Shown here in pieces: positions 27,749-36,665 of a stretch of DNA of 64,000 nucleotides (positions are counted from its first letter, which is position 1; each line of letters begins with the position of its first letter). This stretch comes from Sphingomonas_Q fennica_A (GTDB lineage Bacteria > Pseudomonadota > Alphaproteobacteria > Sphingomonadales > Sphingomonadaceae). Where the stretch lies: positions 186,001 to 250,000 of the forward strand of contig JAQIJD010000002.1 in NCBI GenBank assembly GCA_036946415.1, written 5' to 3'. The position numbers and the translations under genes were made by a program. The notes under the pieces were generated by a model. It was given only the letters and a program-made list of their open reading frames with translations. It searched no databases and had not been told where the DNA came from.

Positions 27749-28012
27749 ATGGCGAACACGCCGCAGGCAAAGAAGCGCATCCGCCGCAACGAGCGCCGCG
27801 CCGAGATCAACGGCGCGCGCGTCAGCCGCATCCGCACCTTCGTCAAGAAGGTCGAACTGGCGCTGACCGCGGGCGACAAGGATGCCGCCGCCGCGGCGCT
27901 GGCCGCCGCCCAGCCCGAAATGCAGCGTGGCGTGTCCAAGGGCGTGCTCCATCGCAACACCGTCTCGCGTAAGATTTCCCGGCTCACCAAGCGCGTCGCC
28001 GCGCTGGGCTGA
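27749..28012 (+). CDS. rpsT: 30S ribosomal protein S20
   Basis: An 87-residue basic protein with the S20 pattern: MANTPQAKKRIRRNERR at the N-terminus, helix bundle SRIRTFVKKVELAL, and VLHRNTVSRKISRLTKRV near the end. S20 binds 16S rRNA at the bottom of the 30S subunit. It is preceded by its own candidate promoter and followed by a strong terminator, so it is monocistronic. The rpsT-dnaA order is characteristic of alphaproteobacteria. Confidence 0.97.
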   Translation: MANTPQAKKRIRRNERRAEINGARVSRIRTFVKKVELALTAGDKDAAAAALAAAQPEMQRGVSKGVLHRNTVSRKISRLTKRVAALG

Positions 28013-28036
28013 TTTCTCCCATAGACGTGGGTTAAG

Positions 28037-28073
28037 AGGCCCGCCGGTCCCTCGCGGATCGGCGGGCCTTTTG
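28037..28073 (+). terminator. Intrinsic terminator of rpsT
   Basis: A 10-bp perfect stem (AGGCCCGCCG/CGGCGGGCCT; 28037-28046 and 28060-28069) with a 13-nt loop is followed directly by further T residues (28070-28072). It lies 25 bases after the rpsT stop. Confidence 0.9.
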
Positions 28074-28410
28074 CCGTTCGGGCCGCACGAAAGGCCGGGG
28101 TGATTCTCCCTGCGGAAAATTGGATCGTGCAGGAAAATCCCCTGAAATCAGCGGTATATGACGTATTCCGCGGATTTCCGCGGCTCTGCCTGTCAAGCGC
28201 CTATATTTCAGAATCTTTGCAGGCCCGGCTCTTGATCGGCTTCGTCGGGCCTACCTAAAGTCTGCCTGCCCGACGGTGATTCTCCGCCGGGCGCCAGTCA
28301 GTTTTCGGGGTGGTGCATGCGCGTGGGCGGGGGCCTTTCGTGCATCGGCCGGGTCGTGCCCGGCGCCATCGCGGGCCGTGCCCGGGATGGGGCGGCCAAG
28401 GGAGATATGC
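28074..28410 (+). promoter_or_regulatory. dnaA upstream region with direct repeat and GANTC sites
   Basis: Noncoding, and visibly richer in A/T between about 28110 and 28220 than the rest of the window. It holds an 11-bp direct repeat GGTGATTCTCC (28099-28109, 28275-28285), each copy containing a GANTC site, a third GANTC at 28211-28215, a 7-bp inverted repeat CCGCGGA/TCCGCGG (28168-28183), and a stem AGGCCCG/CGGGCCT around 28221-28247. The dnaA promoter should lie here, but no -35/-10 pair stands out. No DnaA box (TTATCCACA-like) was seen. Confidence 0.55.
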
Positions 28411-29815
28411 GTGACCGACGAGCGGCCGATGATGGAAAGCGATCCGGCGGCGGCCGCCTGGGATGCGGTGACGCAGGGGCTGCGCCGCTCGATCGGGGCG
28501 CGCACCTTCGACGGCTGGCTGAAGCCGCTGGCGCTGGGCAGCTGCGATCTGGACGAAGGGATCGTCCACCTGATCGCCCCGTCGGACTTCATGGCGTCCT
28601 GGGTCCGCACCCATTTCGCCGATCAATTGACGCAGGCGTGGGGGGCGCTGCTGCCCGCCGTCCGCCAGGTGGTGATCGAAACGGGCACGGGCGCACCCCA
28701 GCGCAGCCTGTTCGCCGCCCCCGAGGCCCCGCCCGCCGCCACCCCCGAATCGGTGGAGGCCGAGCCGGAGGCCCAGCCGCCGCTGATCGCCGGATCACCG
28801 CTCGAGGCGCGCTATACGTTCGACAGCTTCGTCGTCGGCAAGCCCAACGAGGTCGCCTACAATGCCGCACGCAGCATGGCGGACGGCGGGGCGATCGCCT
28901 TCAATCCTCTGTTCCTCCACGGCGGCACCGGCCTCGGCAAGACGCACCTGATGCACGCCATCGGCCACGAATATCGCGCCCGGCTGCCGCAGGCGCGCGT
29001 CGTCTACATGTCGGCCGAAAAGTTCATGTTCGAATTCGTCGCGGCGATGCGCGCGCGCGATACCTTCTCGTTCAAGCAGCGGCTGCGCTCGGCCGACCTC
29101 CTCCTCATCGACGACGTCCAGTTCATCGCCGGCAAGGATTCCACGCAGGAGGAATTCTTCCACACGATGAACGAGCTGATCTCGGCCGGCCGCCGCCTCG
29201 TCATCAGCGCCGACCGGTCCCCGCAGGATCTGGACGGGATCGAGAGCCGCATCCTCTCCCGCCTGTCGTGGGGGCTGGTGGCGGACGTGAACCCCGCCGA
29301 TTTCGAGCTTCGCCTGTCGATCATCCAGAAGAAGCTGGAGGCGATGCCGCAGGCGGCGGTGCCGCAGGACGTCGTGATGTTCCTCGCCCGCCGGATCAGC
29401 GCCAGCGTGCGCGAGCTGGAGGGCGCGCTGACCCGCGTCGTCGCTTATGCCAACCTCACCGGCCGCACGCTCGACATGGCCTTCGCCGAGGAGACGCTGG
29501 CCGATCTGCTGCGCGCCACGCAGCGGCGCGTGACGATCGACGAGATCCAGCGCCGCGTCTCCGATCATTTCCGCATCCGCCAGAGCGAGATGGCCTCGGC
29601 CCGCCGCGCGCGCGAGGTGGCCCGCCCGCGCCAGATCGCCATGTATCTGGCCAAACAGCTCACCCCCCCGCTCGCTGCCCGAGATCGGCCGGCGCTTCGG
29701 CGGGCGCGATCACACCACCGTGATCCACGCCGTCCGCCAGATCGAGAAGCTGCGCTCGACCGATGCCGAGCTGGACGCCGACGTCCGCCTGCTGCTGCGC
29801 CAGCTGGAAGGCTGA
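28411..29815 (+). CDS. dnaA: Chromosomal replication initiator DnaA (frameshifted near the 3' end as written)
   Basis: DnaA opens oriC for replication. The start is GTG with AAGGGAG 6 bases upstream. Domain I covers residues 1-90, a Pro/Ala/Glu-rich linker follows, and the AAA+ domain has Walker A GGTGLGKT (171-178), Walker B LLLIDDVQF and sensor SRLSWGLV. At 29663-29669 seven C residues stand where the reading needs six: after AKQLT the written frame loses domain IV, while shifting by one restores the rest, including the DnaA signature GRDHTTVIHAVRQ, and stops at 29815. Restored length is about 467 residues. In the written frame translation runs to about 30021. As the gene is essential, a base-calling error is most likely. 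Confidence 0.93.
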
Positions 29816-29921
29816 TCGCCGATCCGTCATCCCCGCCCAACCCTTCCTTAACCTCCTTGCCCCATTGTCCCTTCCAAGCGGCGGCCATCTCCGGCCGTCG
29901 GATCGGGCATTGGAGATCGGC

Positions 29922-30146
29922 ATGCGAATGTGGGGCTTGGCGCAGGTCATGCTGTGGATTTCGGCGGCGTGCTTCGTCGCATCGTTCATCGTCCAGGGTT
30001 TCTCGGCGGAACATCCGCTGATCCTCACCTTCACGCGCGTCTCGGCGCTGTCGTTCGTCCTCGGCATCGTCGCCGGCGGCCTGTCGATCCTGGCGCACCG
30101 CCTGTTCGGCCCGCGCCAGCCGGCGATGGTGACCAGCCGCCGCTGA
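29922..30146 (+). CDS. Small two-helix membrane protein, function unknown
   Basis: A 74-residue protein with two hydrophobic segments (LAQVMLWISAACFVASFIVQGF and VSALSFVLGIVAGGLSILAHRLF) separated by a short polar loop, ending in a basic tail. The start ATG has GGAG 6 bases upstream; a longer in-frame extension overlaps the true end of dnaA and was rejected. I recognise no family. It lies between dnaA and the convergent radical SAM gene. Confidence 0.6.
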   Translation: MRMWGLAQVMLWISAACFVASFIVQGFSAEHPLILTFTRVSALSFVLGIVAGGLSILAHRLFGPRQPAMVTSRR

Positions 30147-30156
30147 TCGCGGCGCG

Positions 30157-31230
30157 TCAGAACAATTCCCCCTGGCGGCCGGGGGGCGGCACGAACAGGT
30201 CGCTTCGCACCGTCATCCGCTCGCGGTTGAGGCCGTGGCGGCGGCAGGCGATCAGGAAGCGGGTGCGGATCAGTTCCGCCCACGGTCCGCTGCCGCGCAT
30301 CCGGGTGAAGAAGGCGGGGTCGTTCTCGCGTCCCTCGCGGATCGAGCGGACGATCGCCATCACCTTCTCCGCCCGATCGGGGTGCTGCGTGTCCAGCCAG
30401 GCGCGGAACAGCGGCGCCACCTCGTGCGGCAGGCGGACGGGCAGGAAGAAGGCGGCACGCGCGCCATGTGCCGCCGCCGCTTCCAGGATCGATTCGATCT
30501 CGTGATCGGTGATCGCGGGGATGACCGGCGCGATCGAGACGTAGACCGGCACCCCCGCCGCCGACAACGCCCGCACCGCCGCCAGCCGGCGCTTGGGCGT
30601 CGGCGCGCGCGGCTCCAGCGTGCGCGCCGTCGCTGGATCGATCGTCGGGATCGACATCGCCACCGAGCACAGCCCCCGCGCCGCCGCCGGCCCCAGCAGA
30701 TCGATGTCGCGCACCACCCGATCGGATTTGGTGGTGATGGTGAAGCCGTGGCCATGTTCGGCCAGCACCGCGATCACCGCCCGCGTGATCCCGAATCGCC
30801 CCTCGATCGGCTGATAGGGATCGGTGTTGGTGCCCATCGCGATCGGCCGCGCGACATAGCCGGGCCGGGCGAGTTCGGCGCGCAGCAGCGCCGCCGCATC
30901 GGGCTTGGCGAACAGCTTCGTCTCGAAATCGAGGCCGGGCGACAGATCGTGGAAGGCATGGGTCGGCCGCGCGAAGCAATAGATGCAGCCATGTTCGCAG
31001 CCGCGATAGGCGTTGATCGACCGGTCGAACGGCACGTCGGGCGAGCTGTTGCGGGTGACGATCGTGCGGGGGCGTTCGATCGTGACGGTGGTCGCGGGCG
31101 GCCGGGCGGCGCCGTCGATTGTTTCCGCCTCGTCCAGCCAGTCGCCGTCGGCTTCGTGCGTGGGCAGGCCGAATCGGCCGGAGACGGCGTTGACGGTGGC
31201 GCCGCGGCCGGGGCGGGGGGCGGGGGGCAT
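30157..31230 (-). CDS. Radical SAM protein (SplB/PA0069 family)
   Basis: A 357-residue radical SAM enzyme with the cluster motif C-x3-C-x2-C (Cys78, 82, 85 in RGCEHGCIYC). The N-terminal VTRNSSPDVPFDRSINAYRG and the MGTNTDPYQPIEG motif match the PA0069 group, which is related to spore photoproduct lyase but found in non-sporulating bacteria. The reaction is unknown. It is a single gene: it converges on the small membrane protein, and a long inverted repeat lies between its start and moaB. Confidence 0.85.
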   Translation of the reverse strand: MPPAPRPGRGATVNAVSGRFGLPTHEADGDWLDEAETIDGAARPPATTVTIERPRTIVTRNSSPDVPFDRSINAYRGCEHGCIYCFARPTHAFHDLSPGLDFETKLFAKPDAAALLRAELARPGYVARPIAMGTNTDPYQPIEGRFGITRAVIAVLAEHGHGFTITTKSDRVVRDIDLLGPAAARGLCSVAMSIPTIDPATARTLEPRAPTPKRRLAAVRALSAAGVPVYVSIAPVIPAITDHEIESILEAAAAHGARAAFFLPVRLPHEVAPLFRAWLDTQHPDRAEKVMAIVRSIREGRENDPAFFTRMRGSGPWAELIRTRFLIACRRHGLNRERMTVRSDLFVPPPGRQGELF

Positions 31231-31278
31231 GTAGCGGGTGTAGCGGAACGAAACGGGAACGCATAGCCCATACCGTCA

Positions 31279-31358
31279 TCCGTTCGCCCCGAGCGAAGTC
31301 GAGGGGCACGCGGAACGAATGCCCCGCGTGTCCCTCGACTTCGCTCGGGATGAACGGA
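31279..31358. repeat. Long inverted repeat, 35-nt arms (REP-like pair)
   Basis: Arms at 31279-31313 and 31324-31358 match at 32 of 35 positions around a 10-nt centre. Each arm contains the GAGCGAAGTCGAGGG motif that recurs as a dispersed repeat in sphingomonad intergenic regions. It lies in the 148-bp gap after moaB and could also stop or stabilise that transcript. Nothing else was recognised in this gap. Confidence 0.85.
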
Positions 31359-31378
31359 GGTCAGATAGTCGCCGCCCC

Positions 31379-31906
31379 CTATCGCTCCGTCAGCCGCGGC
31401 ATCAGTTCCACGAAGTTGCAGGGGCGGTGGCGGTTGTCGAGTTGGGAGAGGAGGATGCCGTCCCAGCCGTCCTTCACCGCCCCGGTCGATCCCGGCAGCG
31501 CGAACAGATAGTTGCCGCGCGCCACGCCCGCGGTCGCGCGGGACTGGATGGTCGAGGTGCCGATCTTGGCGAAGCTGAGCCAGCGGAACAACTCGCCGAA
31601 GCCGGGTATCTCCTTGTCCCACACCGCCGCCAGCGCCTCGGGCGTCACGTCGCGCCCCGTCACGCCGGTGCCGCCGGTGGTGATGACGCAATCGACGGCC
31701 GGATCGGCGATCCACCCTTCGAGGCGGGCGACGATCGCCGGCACGTCGTCGCGTACGATCGCGCGGTCGGCCAGGACATGCCCCGCCGCGGCGATGCGCG
31801 CCACCAGCGTGTCGCCCGACCGGTCTTCGGCGAGGCCGCGGCTGTCGGAGACGGTCAGCACCGCGATGCGGACGGGCAGGAAGGGGCGGGTTTCGTCGAG
31901 TGGCAT
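31379..31906 (-). CDS. moaB: Molybdenum cofactor biosynthesis protein B
   Basis: A 175-residue MoaB/MogA-family protein (molybdopterin adenylylation or a related step). VRIAVLTVSDSRGLAEDRSGDTL opens the fold. The molybdopterin-binding TTGGTGVTGRDVTPEAL and the later ALPGSTGAVKDGWDGIL are clear. Its ATG shares a base with the stop of the lytic transglycosylase gene. It is plausibly linked to the formate dehydrogenase 5 kb away, which needs molybdenum cofactor. Confidence 0.93.
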   Translation of the reverse strand: MPLDETRPFLPVRIAVLTVSDSRGLAEDRSGDTLVARIAAAGHVLADRAIVRDDVPAIVARLEGWIADPAVDCVITTGGTGVTGRDVTPEALAAVWDKEIPGFGELFRWLSFAKIGTSTIQSRATAGVARGNYLFALPGSTGAVKDGWDGILLSQLDNRHRPCNFVELMPRLTER

Positions 31907-33672
31907 CAATTGCCCCCGCCGGCGACGTCGGTACGCAGCGCGGTCCGCCCGGCAAGGCCCGGAAAGCGCGGCCACTGCCCCTGCGCCATCGCCCGGCAGC
32001 TCGCCGCCTGCACGCCCGCGGTGCGCTGATACATCCAATAATTGCGCAGGACGATCGTCACATAGGCGCGCGTCTCGGCATAAGGGATCGATTCGATGAA
32101 CAGCAGCGGATCGTCCCCGGCGCGGCTGCGGACGTTCCAGTCGGGCAGGCGGCCCGGCCCGGCGTTATAGGCGGCGATCACCTTGGGCAGCAGCCCGCCG
32201 GTGCCGTCCTTCTCGGCCAGATCTTGCAGATAATATTGACCATATTCCAGGCTGAAGGCCGGATCGGAGAGGCGGCTGAGGTCCGCCGCCGGCTCGCCGC
32301 GCTTGCGGGCGATCAGTTCGGCGGTGCCGGGCATAAGCTGCATCAGCCCGCGCGCGCCGGCGGGGCTGACGGCATCGGCGCGAAATTGCGATTCCTGCAA
32401 TGCGTGGGCGAACAGCAGCGCCTTGTCGACGCGCCACCCGGAGGCCGGCGCCCAGCCCGGCACCGGATAATGCGCCGAGGCGGACAGGCCGGCCCCGGCC
32501 GGGCCGTTCTGCGCCAGCCACATCTGCGTTCCGGGCAGGCCGATCCGCTGGGCGACGGCATGAAGCGCGCGATGATCGCCCGAAAGCCCGATCCGCGCCT
32601 GCTGGCGGAGCAAGGCATCGGCCAGTCCCGCCTCGCCCAGCTCGGCCAGCGCCGCCGCCATGCGGACGTTGGGCAACAGCTCGACGCGGCGGGTGTCGAT
32701 CGCGGCCGGCGGCTCGGCGGCGTGGGCGAGGGCCAGCGTCTCGCCCGCCAACAGGCCGTAGAAGGTCTCCTCCAGCCGGGCGGCGGTGCGCAGTCGCGGC
32801 TGGACCCGCTCGGGCCGCCCGCAGGCCATGTCGGCGCGCGCCGCCCAGAACAGGCCGGCGGCGACCGTTTCCGAATCGCGGGCGCGGGTGCCGGCGGAGG
32901 CGAAGGCGTCGGCGGCATTGGCGCAGTCACGCGCGCGCCAAGCGGCGAGGCCCGCCACCCAATCGGCCTGCGCCGCCCATTCGCCGGTGCCGCCGCGCGC
33001 CAGCGTGGCGGTGCGGAGGGCGGCGGCATCGTCGCCCACCTGATACCAGCCCCACGCCACCTTCTGGCGCCACTCGGTCAGCGCCTCTGCGGTAAGCGTG
33101 GCGGCGGCCGCCTCGACCAGCGCCTCCGCCTCGGCCGGGCGATCGGCGCGCAGCAGCGGCGTGACGGCGGCGGACAGCACGGTCGCCGCGGCGTCGCTGC
33201 GCGTCGGGCGGGCAGCGGCGCGCTTGGGGGCGCCGGCATAGCGGATCAGATCTCGCTGCGGCGGCAGCGCCGGCAGGTCGGCAGCGCCGCGGCTGCGGGC
33301 GAGTTTCGCCAGCGCCGGTGCCTGCGGCAGATCGGGCGCGCGGGCCAGCACGTCGAGGATCGCGGGCGCCTCGGCGCGGGGCGATCCCTTGGCGAGGATC
33401 AGCTCGGCGCGCGCCACCGGGGCGAGCAGCGCGGTCGGATAAGCGTCGATCAGGCTCGCGGCGGTCGCCCAGTCCTGCGCGCGGATCGCGGCGAAGATCT
33501 GGCGGAAGGCGCTGCGCTCGTCGCCGGGGGCGGCGGCGGGGGCGGCGGCGGGGGGCGCGTCGGGCGCCAGCACCGCCTCCAGCCGGGGCGCGGGGACGGG
33601 GGTGGCGGCAGGCAGCGACGCGGCGGAGGCGAGCAGCCCGGCCGCGAGGGCGAGGGAGGGGGCCTTCATCAT
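31906..33672 (-). CDS. Soluble-type lytic transglycosylase (Slt, family 1A)
   Basis: A 588-residue exported murein-cleaving enzyme. A signal peptide (LALAAGLLASAASLPAA) leads into an Ala-rich helical superhelix of about 380 residues and then the goose-type lysozyme-like domain. The catalytic Glu427 is in HALQESQFRADAVSPAGARGLMQLMPGTA, followed by YGQYYLQDL and AAYNAGPGRLPDW. Two start codons lie in tandem (ATGATG); the first overlaps the stop of the upstream gene. It is co-transcribed with the UDG-like gene and moaB. Confidence 0.92.
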   Translation of the reverse strand: MMKAPSLALAAGLLASAASLPAATPVPAPRLEAVLAPDAPPAAAPAAAPGDERSAFRQIFAAIRAQDWATAASLIDAYPTALLAPVARAELILAKGSPRAEAPAILDVLARAPDLPQAPALAKLARSRGAADLPALPPQRDLIRYAGAPKRAAARPTRSDAAATVLSAAVTPLLRADRPAEAEALVEAAAATLTAEALTEWRQKVAWGWYQVGDDAAALRTATLARGGTGEWAAQADWVAGLAAWRARDCANAADAFASAGTRARDSETVAAGLFWAARADMACGRPERVQPRLRTAARLEETFYGLLAGETLALAHAAEPPAAIDTRRVELLPNVRMAAALAELGEAGLADALLRQQARIGLSGDHRALHAVAQRIGLPGTQMWLAQNGPAGAGLSASAHYPVPGWAPASGWRVDKALLFAHALQESQFRADAVSPAGARGLMQLMPGTAELIARKRGEPAADLSRLSDPAFSLEYGQYYLQDLAEKDGTGGLLPKVIAAYNAGPGRLPDWNVRSRAGDDPLLFIESIPYAETRAYVTIVLRNYWMYQRTAGVQAASCRAMAQGQWPRFPGLAGRTALRTDVAGGGN

Positions 33673-34343
33673 CGTTCCTCGGTAAGCGACAGGAGGTCGG
33701 CCCAGACCAGCGCCTTCAGCGCGGGCTGGCCGATCAGGGCGGCGGGGGCGAAGGTGGCGACCGTGGGCACCCCGGCGACGCTGTGGAGCGTGCCGCGGGC
33801 GGCGGCGGCATCGGCCGCCGTCAGCGCCTCGGCCGGGGCCTTGCCCATCAACAGCAGGCGGCGCGGGGCGACGAGGCCGATATGGTGGCGGGCGATCTCC
33901 GCCATCCGACCGGCCGGCAGCCGCCCCGCCCCGGCACGCGATGGCCAGAAGGCGGCGAGATAGACGCTCTCCCGCGTCTCCCCGATCGCCGCCAGAAGGC
34001 GATCGAACAGCCCGGCCGCGGCGCCGGACAGCAGACGGCCGGCGGCGACATCCTCGCGGTCGGGGCAGTCGATCAGGATCATCAGCCGCGCCCCGGCCTG
34101 TCCGGCGGGGGCGAGGCGGGTGGCGGGCGGCCCCGGCAGATCGGGGCTTTCCAGCCACCAGCGGCGGAAGGCGTCCAGCGTGTCCGGCAAGGCGGCCGGC
34201 GGCGGCGGCGCGGCGGCCGCGGCCGGCGCGCGCGGGCGGGGCGGGGCAAGCCAGTCACGCGGCGCCTCGTCCACCAGCGTGTCGACGCCGGCGAGCGACC
34301 ACCAGTCCAGCGCGCTCAGTGCCTGATCGTCGGATACGAACAT
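33669..34343 (-). CDS. Uracil-DNA glycosylase superfamily-like protein lacking Fe-S cysteines
   Basis: A 224-residue protein with a degenerate family-4 UDG core: LMILIDCPDREDVAAGRLLSGAAAGLFDRLL corresponds to the P-loop-like motif 1 region, ESVYLAAFWPSR to the second strand, and LLLMGKAPAEAL with LHSVAGVPTVATFAPAAL to the DNA-binding end. The N-terminal cysteine pairs that hold the 4Fe-4S cluster in family 4 are missing, and the N-terminal 70 residues are Ala/Pro-rich. Glycosylase activity is therefore uncertain. It overlaps the lytic transglycosylase start by four bases. Confidence 0.6.
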   Translation of the reverse strand: MFVSDDQALSALDWWSLAGVDTLVDEAPRDWLAPPRPRAPAAAAAPPPPAALPDTLDAFRRWWLESPDLPGPPATRLAPAGQAGARLMILIDCPDREDVAAGRLLSGAAAGLFDRLLAAIGETRESVYLAAFWPSRAGAGRLPAGRMAEIARHHIGLVAPRRLLLMGKAPAEALTAADAAAARGTLHSVAGVPTVATFAPAALIGQPALKALVWADLLSLTEER

Positions 34344-34480
34344 TGCCCCGCCTATTCCCGCACGATAGACGGGGGATCAAGCCCGGCGCAGCGTCAACGT
34401 CGCGAAAGCCGCATCCCGCCAGACCGTTGGATGGACGCGACGATCCGACGGGCGTGGCCGGACGGGAGAATGGACGAGGC

Positions 34481-36120
34481 ATGTCGACGCGGGAATCGAT
34501 GGAATATGACGTGGTGGTCGTGGGGGCGGGGCCGGCCGGCCTGTCCGCTGCGATCCGGCTGAAGCAGGTCGCCCCCGACGCCAGCGTCTGCGTGCTGGAA
34601 AAGGGATCGGAAGTCGGCGCGCACATCCTGTCGGGCGCGGTGGTCGATCCGCGCGCGCTCGACGAACTGCTGCCCGACTGGCGGGAAAGGGGCGGCCCGA
34701 TGACGGTGCCCGTCACCGACAATCTGCATTGGGTGCTGAGCGAGACGGGCAAGATCGGCCTGCCCCATTTCGCGATGCCGCCGCTGATGAGCAACAAGGG
34801 CTGCTACACGCTCTCGCTCGGCAATTTCTGCCGCTGGCTGGCCGAACAGGCCGAGGCGCTGGGGGTGGAAATCTTCCCCGGCTTCGCCGCCGCCGAGATA
34901 TTGTGGGGCGAGGACGGCGCGGTCGCCGGCGTCGCCACCGGCGACATGGGCGTGGCGCGCGACGGCAGCTTCCGGGCGGATCACCAGCCCGGCCTGGAAC
35001 TGCGCGCGAAATATACCTTCTTCGCCGAAGGGGTGCGCGGCCATCTCTCCAAGGAGATCATCGCGCTCAAAAGGGCTGGATGCGGAGAGCCAGCCGCAGG
35101 TCTACGGCCTCGGCATCAAGGAATTGTGGGACGTCGCGCCCGAAAAGCACGTTCCCCGGCCGCGTCATCCACACGCAGGGCTGGCCGCTGGGCGATGCGG
35201 TGGGCGGCGGCTTCCTCTACCATCAGGCGGACGGGCAGGTGGCGCTGGGGCTCGTCACCGGCCTCGGCTATGCCAACCCCTATCTGTCGCCGTTCGAGGA
35301 GTTCCAGCGCTGGAAGCAGCATCCCGAGATACGGACGCTGCTGGAAGGCGGGCGGCGCGTCTCCTACGGCGCGCGCGCGATCAACGAGGGCGGCTGGCAG
35401 TCGATTCCGAAGCTCGCCTTCGCGGGCGGCGCGCTGGTCGGCTGTTCGGCGGGCTTCGTCAACGTGCCGCGCATCAAGGGCACGCATACCGCGATGAAGT
35501 CCGGCATGCTGGCGGCCGAGGCGGCGGGCCGCGCGCTCGCCGGCGGGCGGCGGGGCGACCTGCTGGCGGATTATGAGGAGACGCTCCGCCAGTCGTGGAT
35601 CGCCAGCGAGCTGAAGATCGTCCGCAATGCCGAGCCGGCGCTTGCGAAGTTCGGCGCCTTCTGGGGCACGCTCTATGCCGGGGCGGACATGTGGGCGCAG
35701 ACGATCGGCATCCCCGTGCCGTGGACGCTCAGGCACCACCGCGACCATGAACAGACGCTGCGCGCCGATCTGGCAAAGCCGATCGCCTATCCCAAGCCCG
35801 ATGGCCTCGTCAGCTTCGATCGGCTGTCGTCGGTCTTCCTCTCCAACGTCGCGCACGAGGAGGATCAGCCGATCCACCTGACGCTGCGCGACCCGGAGGT
35901 GCCGATCGCCATCAACCTGAAACGCTTTGCAGCGCCCGAGCAACGCTATTGCCCGGCGGGCGTGTACGAGATCGTCGGCGAGGAAAGCGGCGATCCCCGC
36001 CTTCAGATCAACGCGCAGAACTGCGTCCACTGCAAGACGTGCGACATCAAGGATCCGACACAGAACATCCGCTGGGTGGTGCCCGAAGGTGGCGGTGGGC
36101 CGAACTATCCCAATATGTAG
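34481..36120 (+). CDS. Electron-transfer-flavoprotein:ubiquinone oxidoreductase (two frameshifts as written)
   Basis: Membrane-associated flavoprotein passing electrons from ETF to ubiquinone. The N-terminal part reads DVVVVGAGPAGLSAA (FAD site) through GVRGHLSKEIIALK. Then AAAA (35069-35072) where AAA is needed, and CCCC (35154-35157) where CCC is needed, shift the frame twice. Between them the third frame gives the expected DAESQPQVYGLGIKELWDV, and after them the protein continues as GRVIHTQGWPLGDAVGGG to the C-terminal cluster (CPAGVYE, CVHCKTCDIKDPTQNIRW). Removing both bases yields 545 residues, a normal length. Errors in short homopolymers are the likely cause; a true pseudogene is possible. 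Confidence 0.9.
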
Positions 36121-36164
36121 CTTGCTGTGTTATGGGGCGCCCGAACGGAGAGAGAACGAGCGGA

Positions 36165-36665
36165 ATGGCGACGGAGACGGTAGCGACGGATCGGACGGCG
36201 GCGGACCCCGTCGTCGCGGAAGCGGTGGCGGCGGTGACCTCGCGCTTCGCGGGGCAGCGCGGCGCGCTGCTGCCGATCCTCCATGCCTTGCAGGATGAGA
36301 TCGGCTGGGTGCCCGATAGCGCGGTGCCGCTGATCGCCGAGGCGCTGAACCTCAGCCGCGCGGACGTGCACGGCGTCGTCACCTTCTACCATGATTTCCG
36401 CCGCAAGCCCGCCGGCCGCCACATCGTCAAAATCTGCCGGGCCGAGGCCTGCAAGGCGCGCGGCGGCGACGCGATCGAGGTGGCGGCGGCCGAGCGGCTG
36501 GGCACGCCGATGGATTCGACGCGGGCCGACGGGCGGGTGACGCTGGAGCCGATCTATTGCCTGGGCCTATGCGCCACCGGCCCCAATGCGCTGGTGGACG
36601 GCGTGCCCGTCTCGCGCCTCGACGCCGCCCGGCTCGACCGGATCGCCGCGCAGGTGGCGGCATGA
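36165..36665 (+). CDS. fdsG: NAD-dependent formate dehydrogenase gamma subunit
   Basis: A 166-residue thioredoxin-like 2Fe-2S subunit related to NuoE. Cluster cysteines are in CRAEAC and CLGLC; the N-terminal helical part includes LLPILHALQDEIGWVPDSAVPLIA and HGVVTFYHDFRRKP. It passes electrons between the FMN subunit and the rest. The start before ATETVATD was preferred to an earlier ATG at 36132. Its stop overlaps the fdsB start (ATGA). It starts 44 bases after the ETF:ubiquinone oxidoreductase stop. Confidence 0.92.
   Translation: MATETVATDRTAADPVVAEAVAAVTSRFAGQRGALLPILHALQDEIGWVPDSAVPLIAEALNLSRADVHGVVTFYHDFRRKPAGRHIVKICRAEACKARGGDAIEVAAAERLGTPMDSTRADGRVTLEPIYCLGLCATGPNALVDGVPVSRLDAARLDRIAAQVAA

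Noticed and set aside
28074..28410. Chromosomal replication origin next to dnaA
   Set aside because: No DnaA box clusters or clear 13-mer AT repeats were seen; in many alphaproteobacteria oriC is not beside dnaA. Kept only as a dnaA regulatory region.
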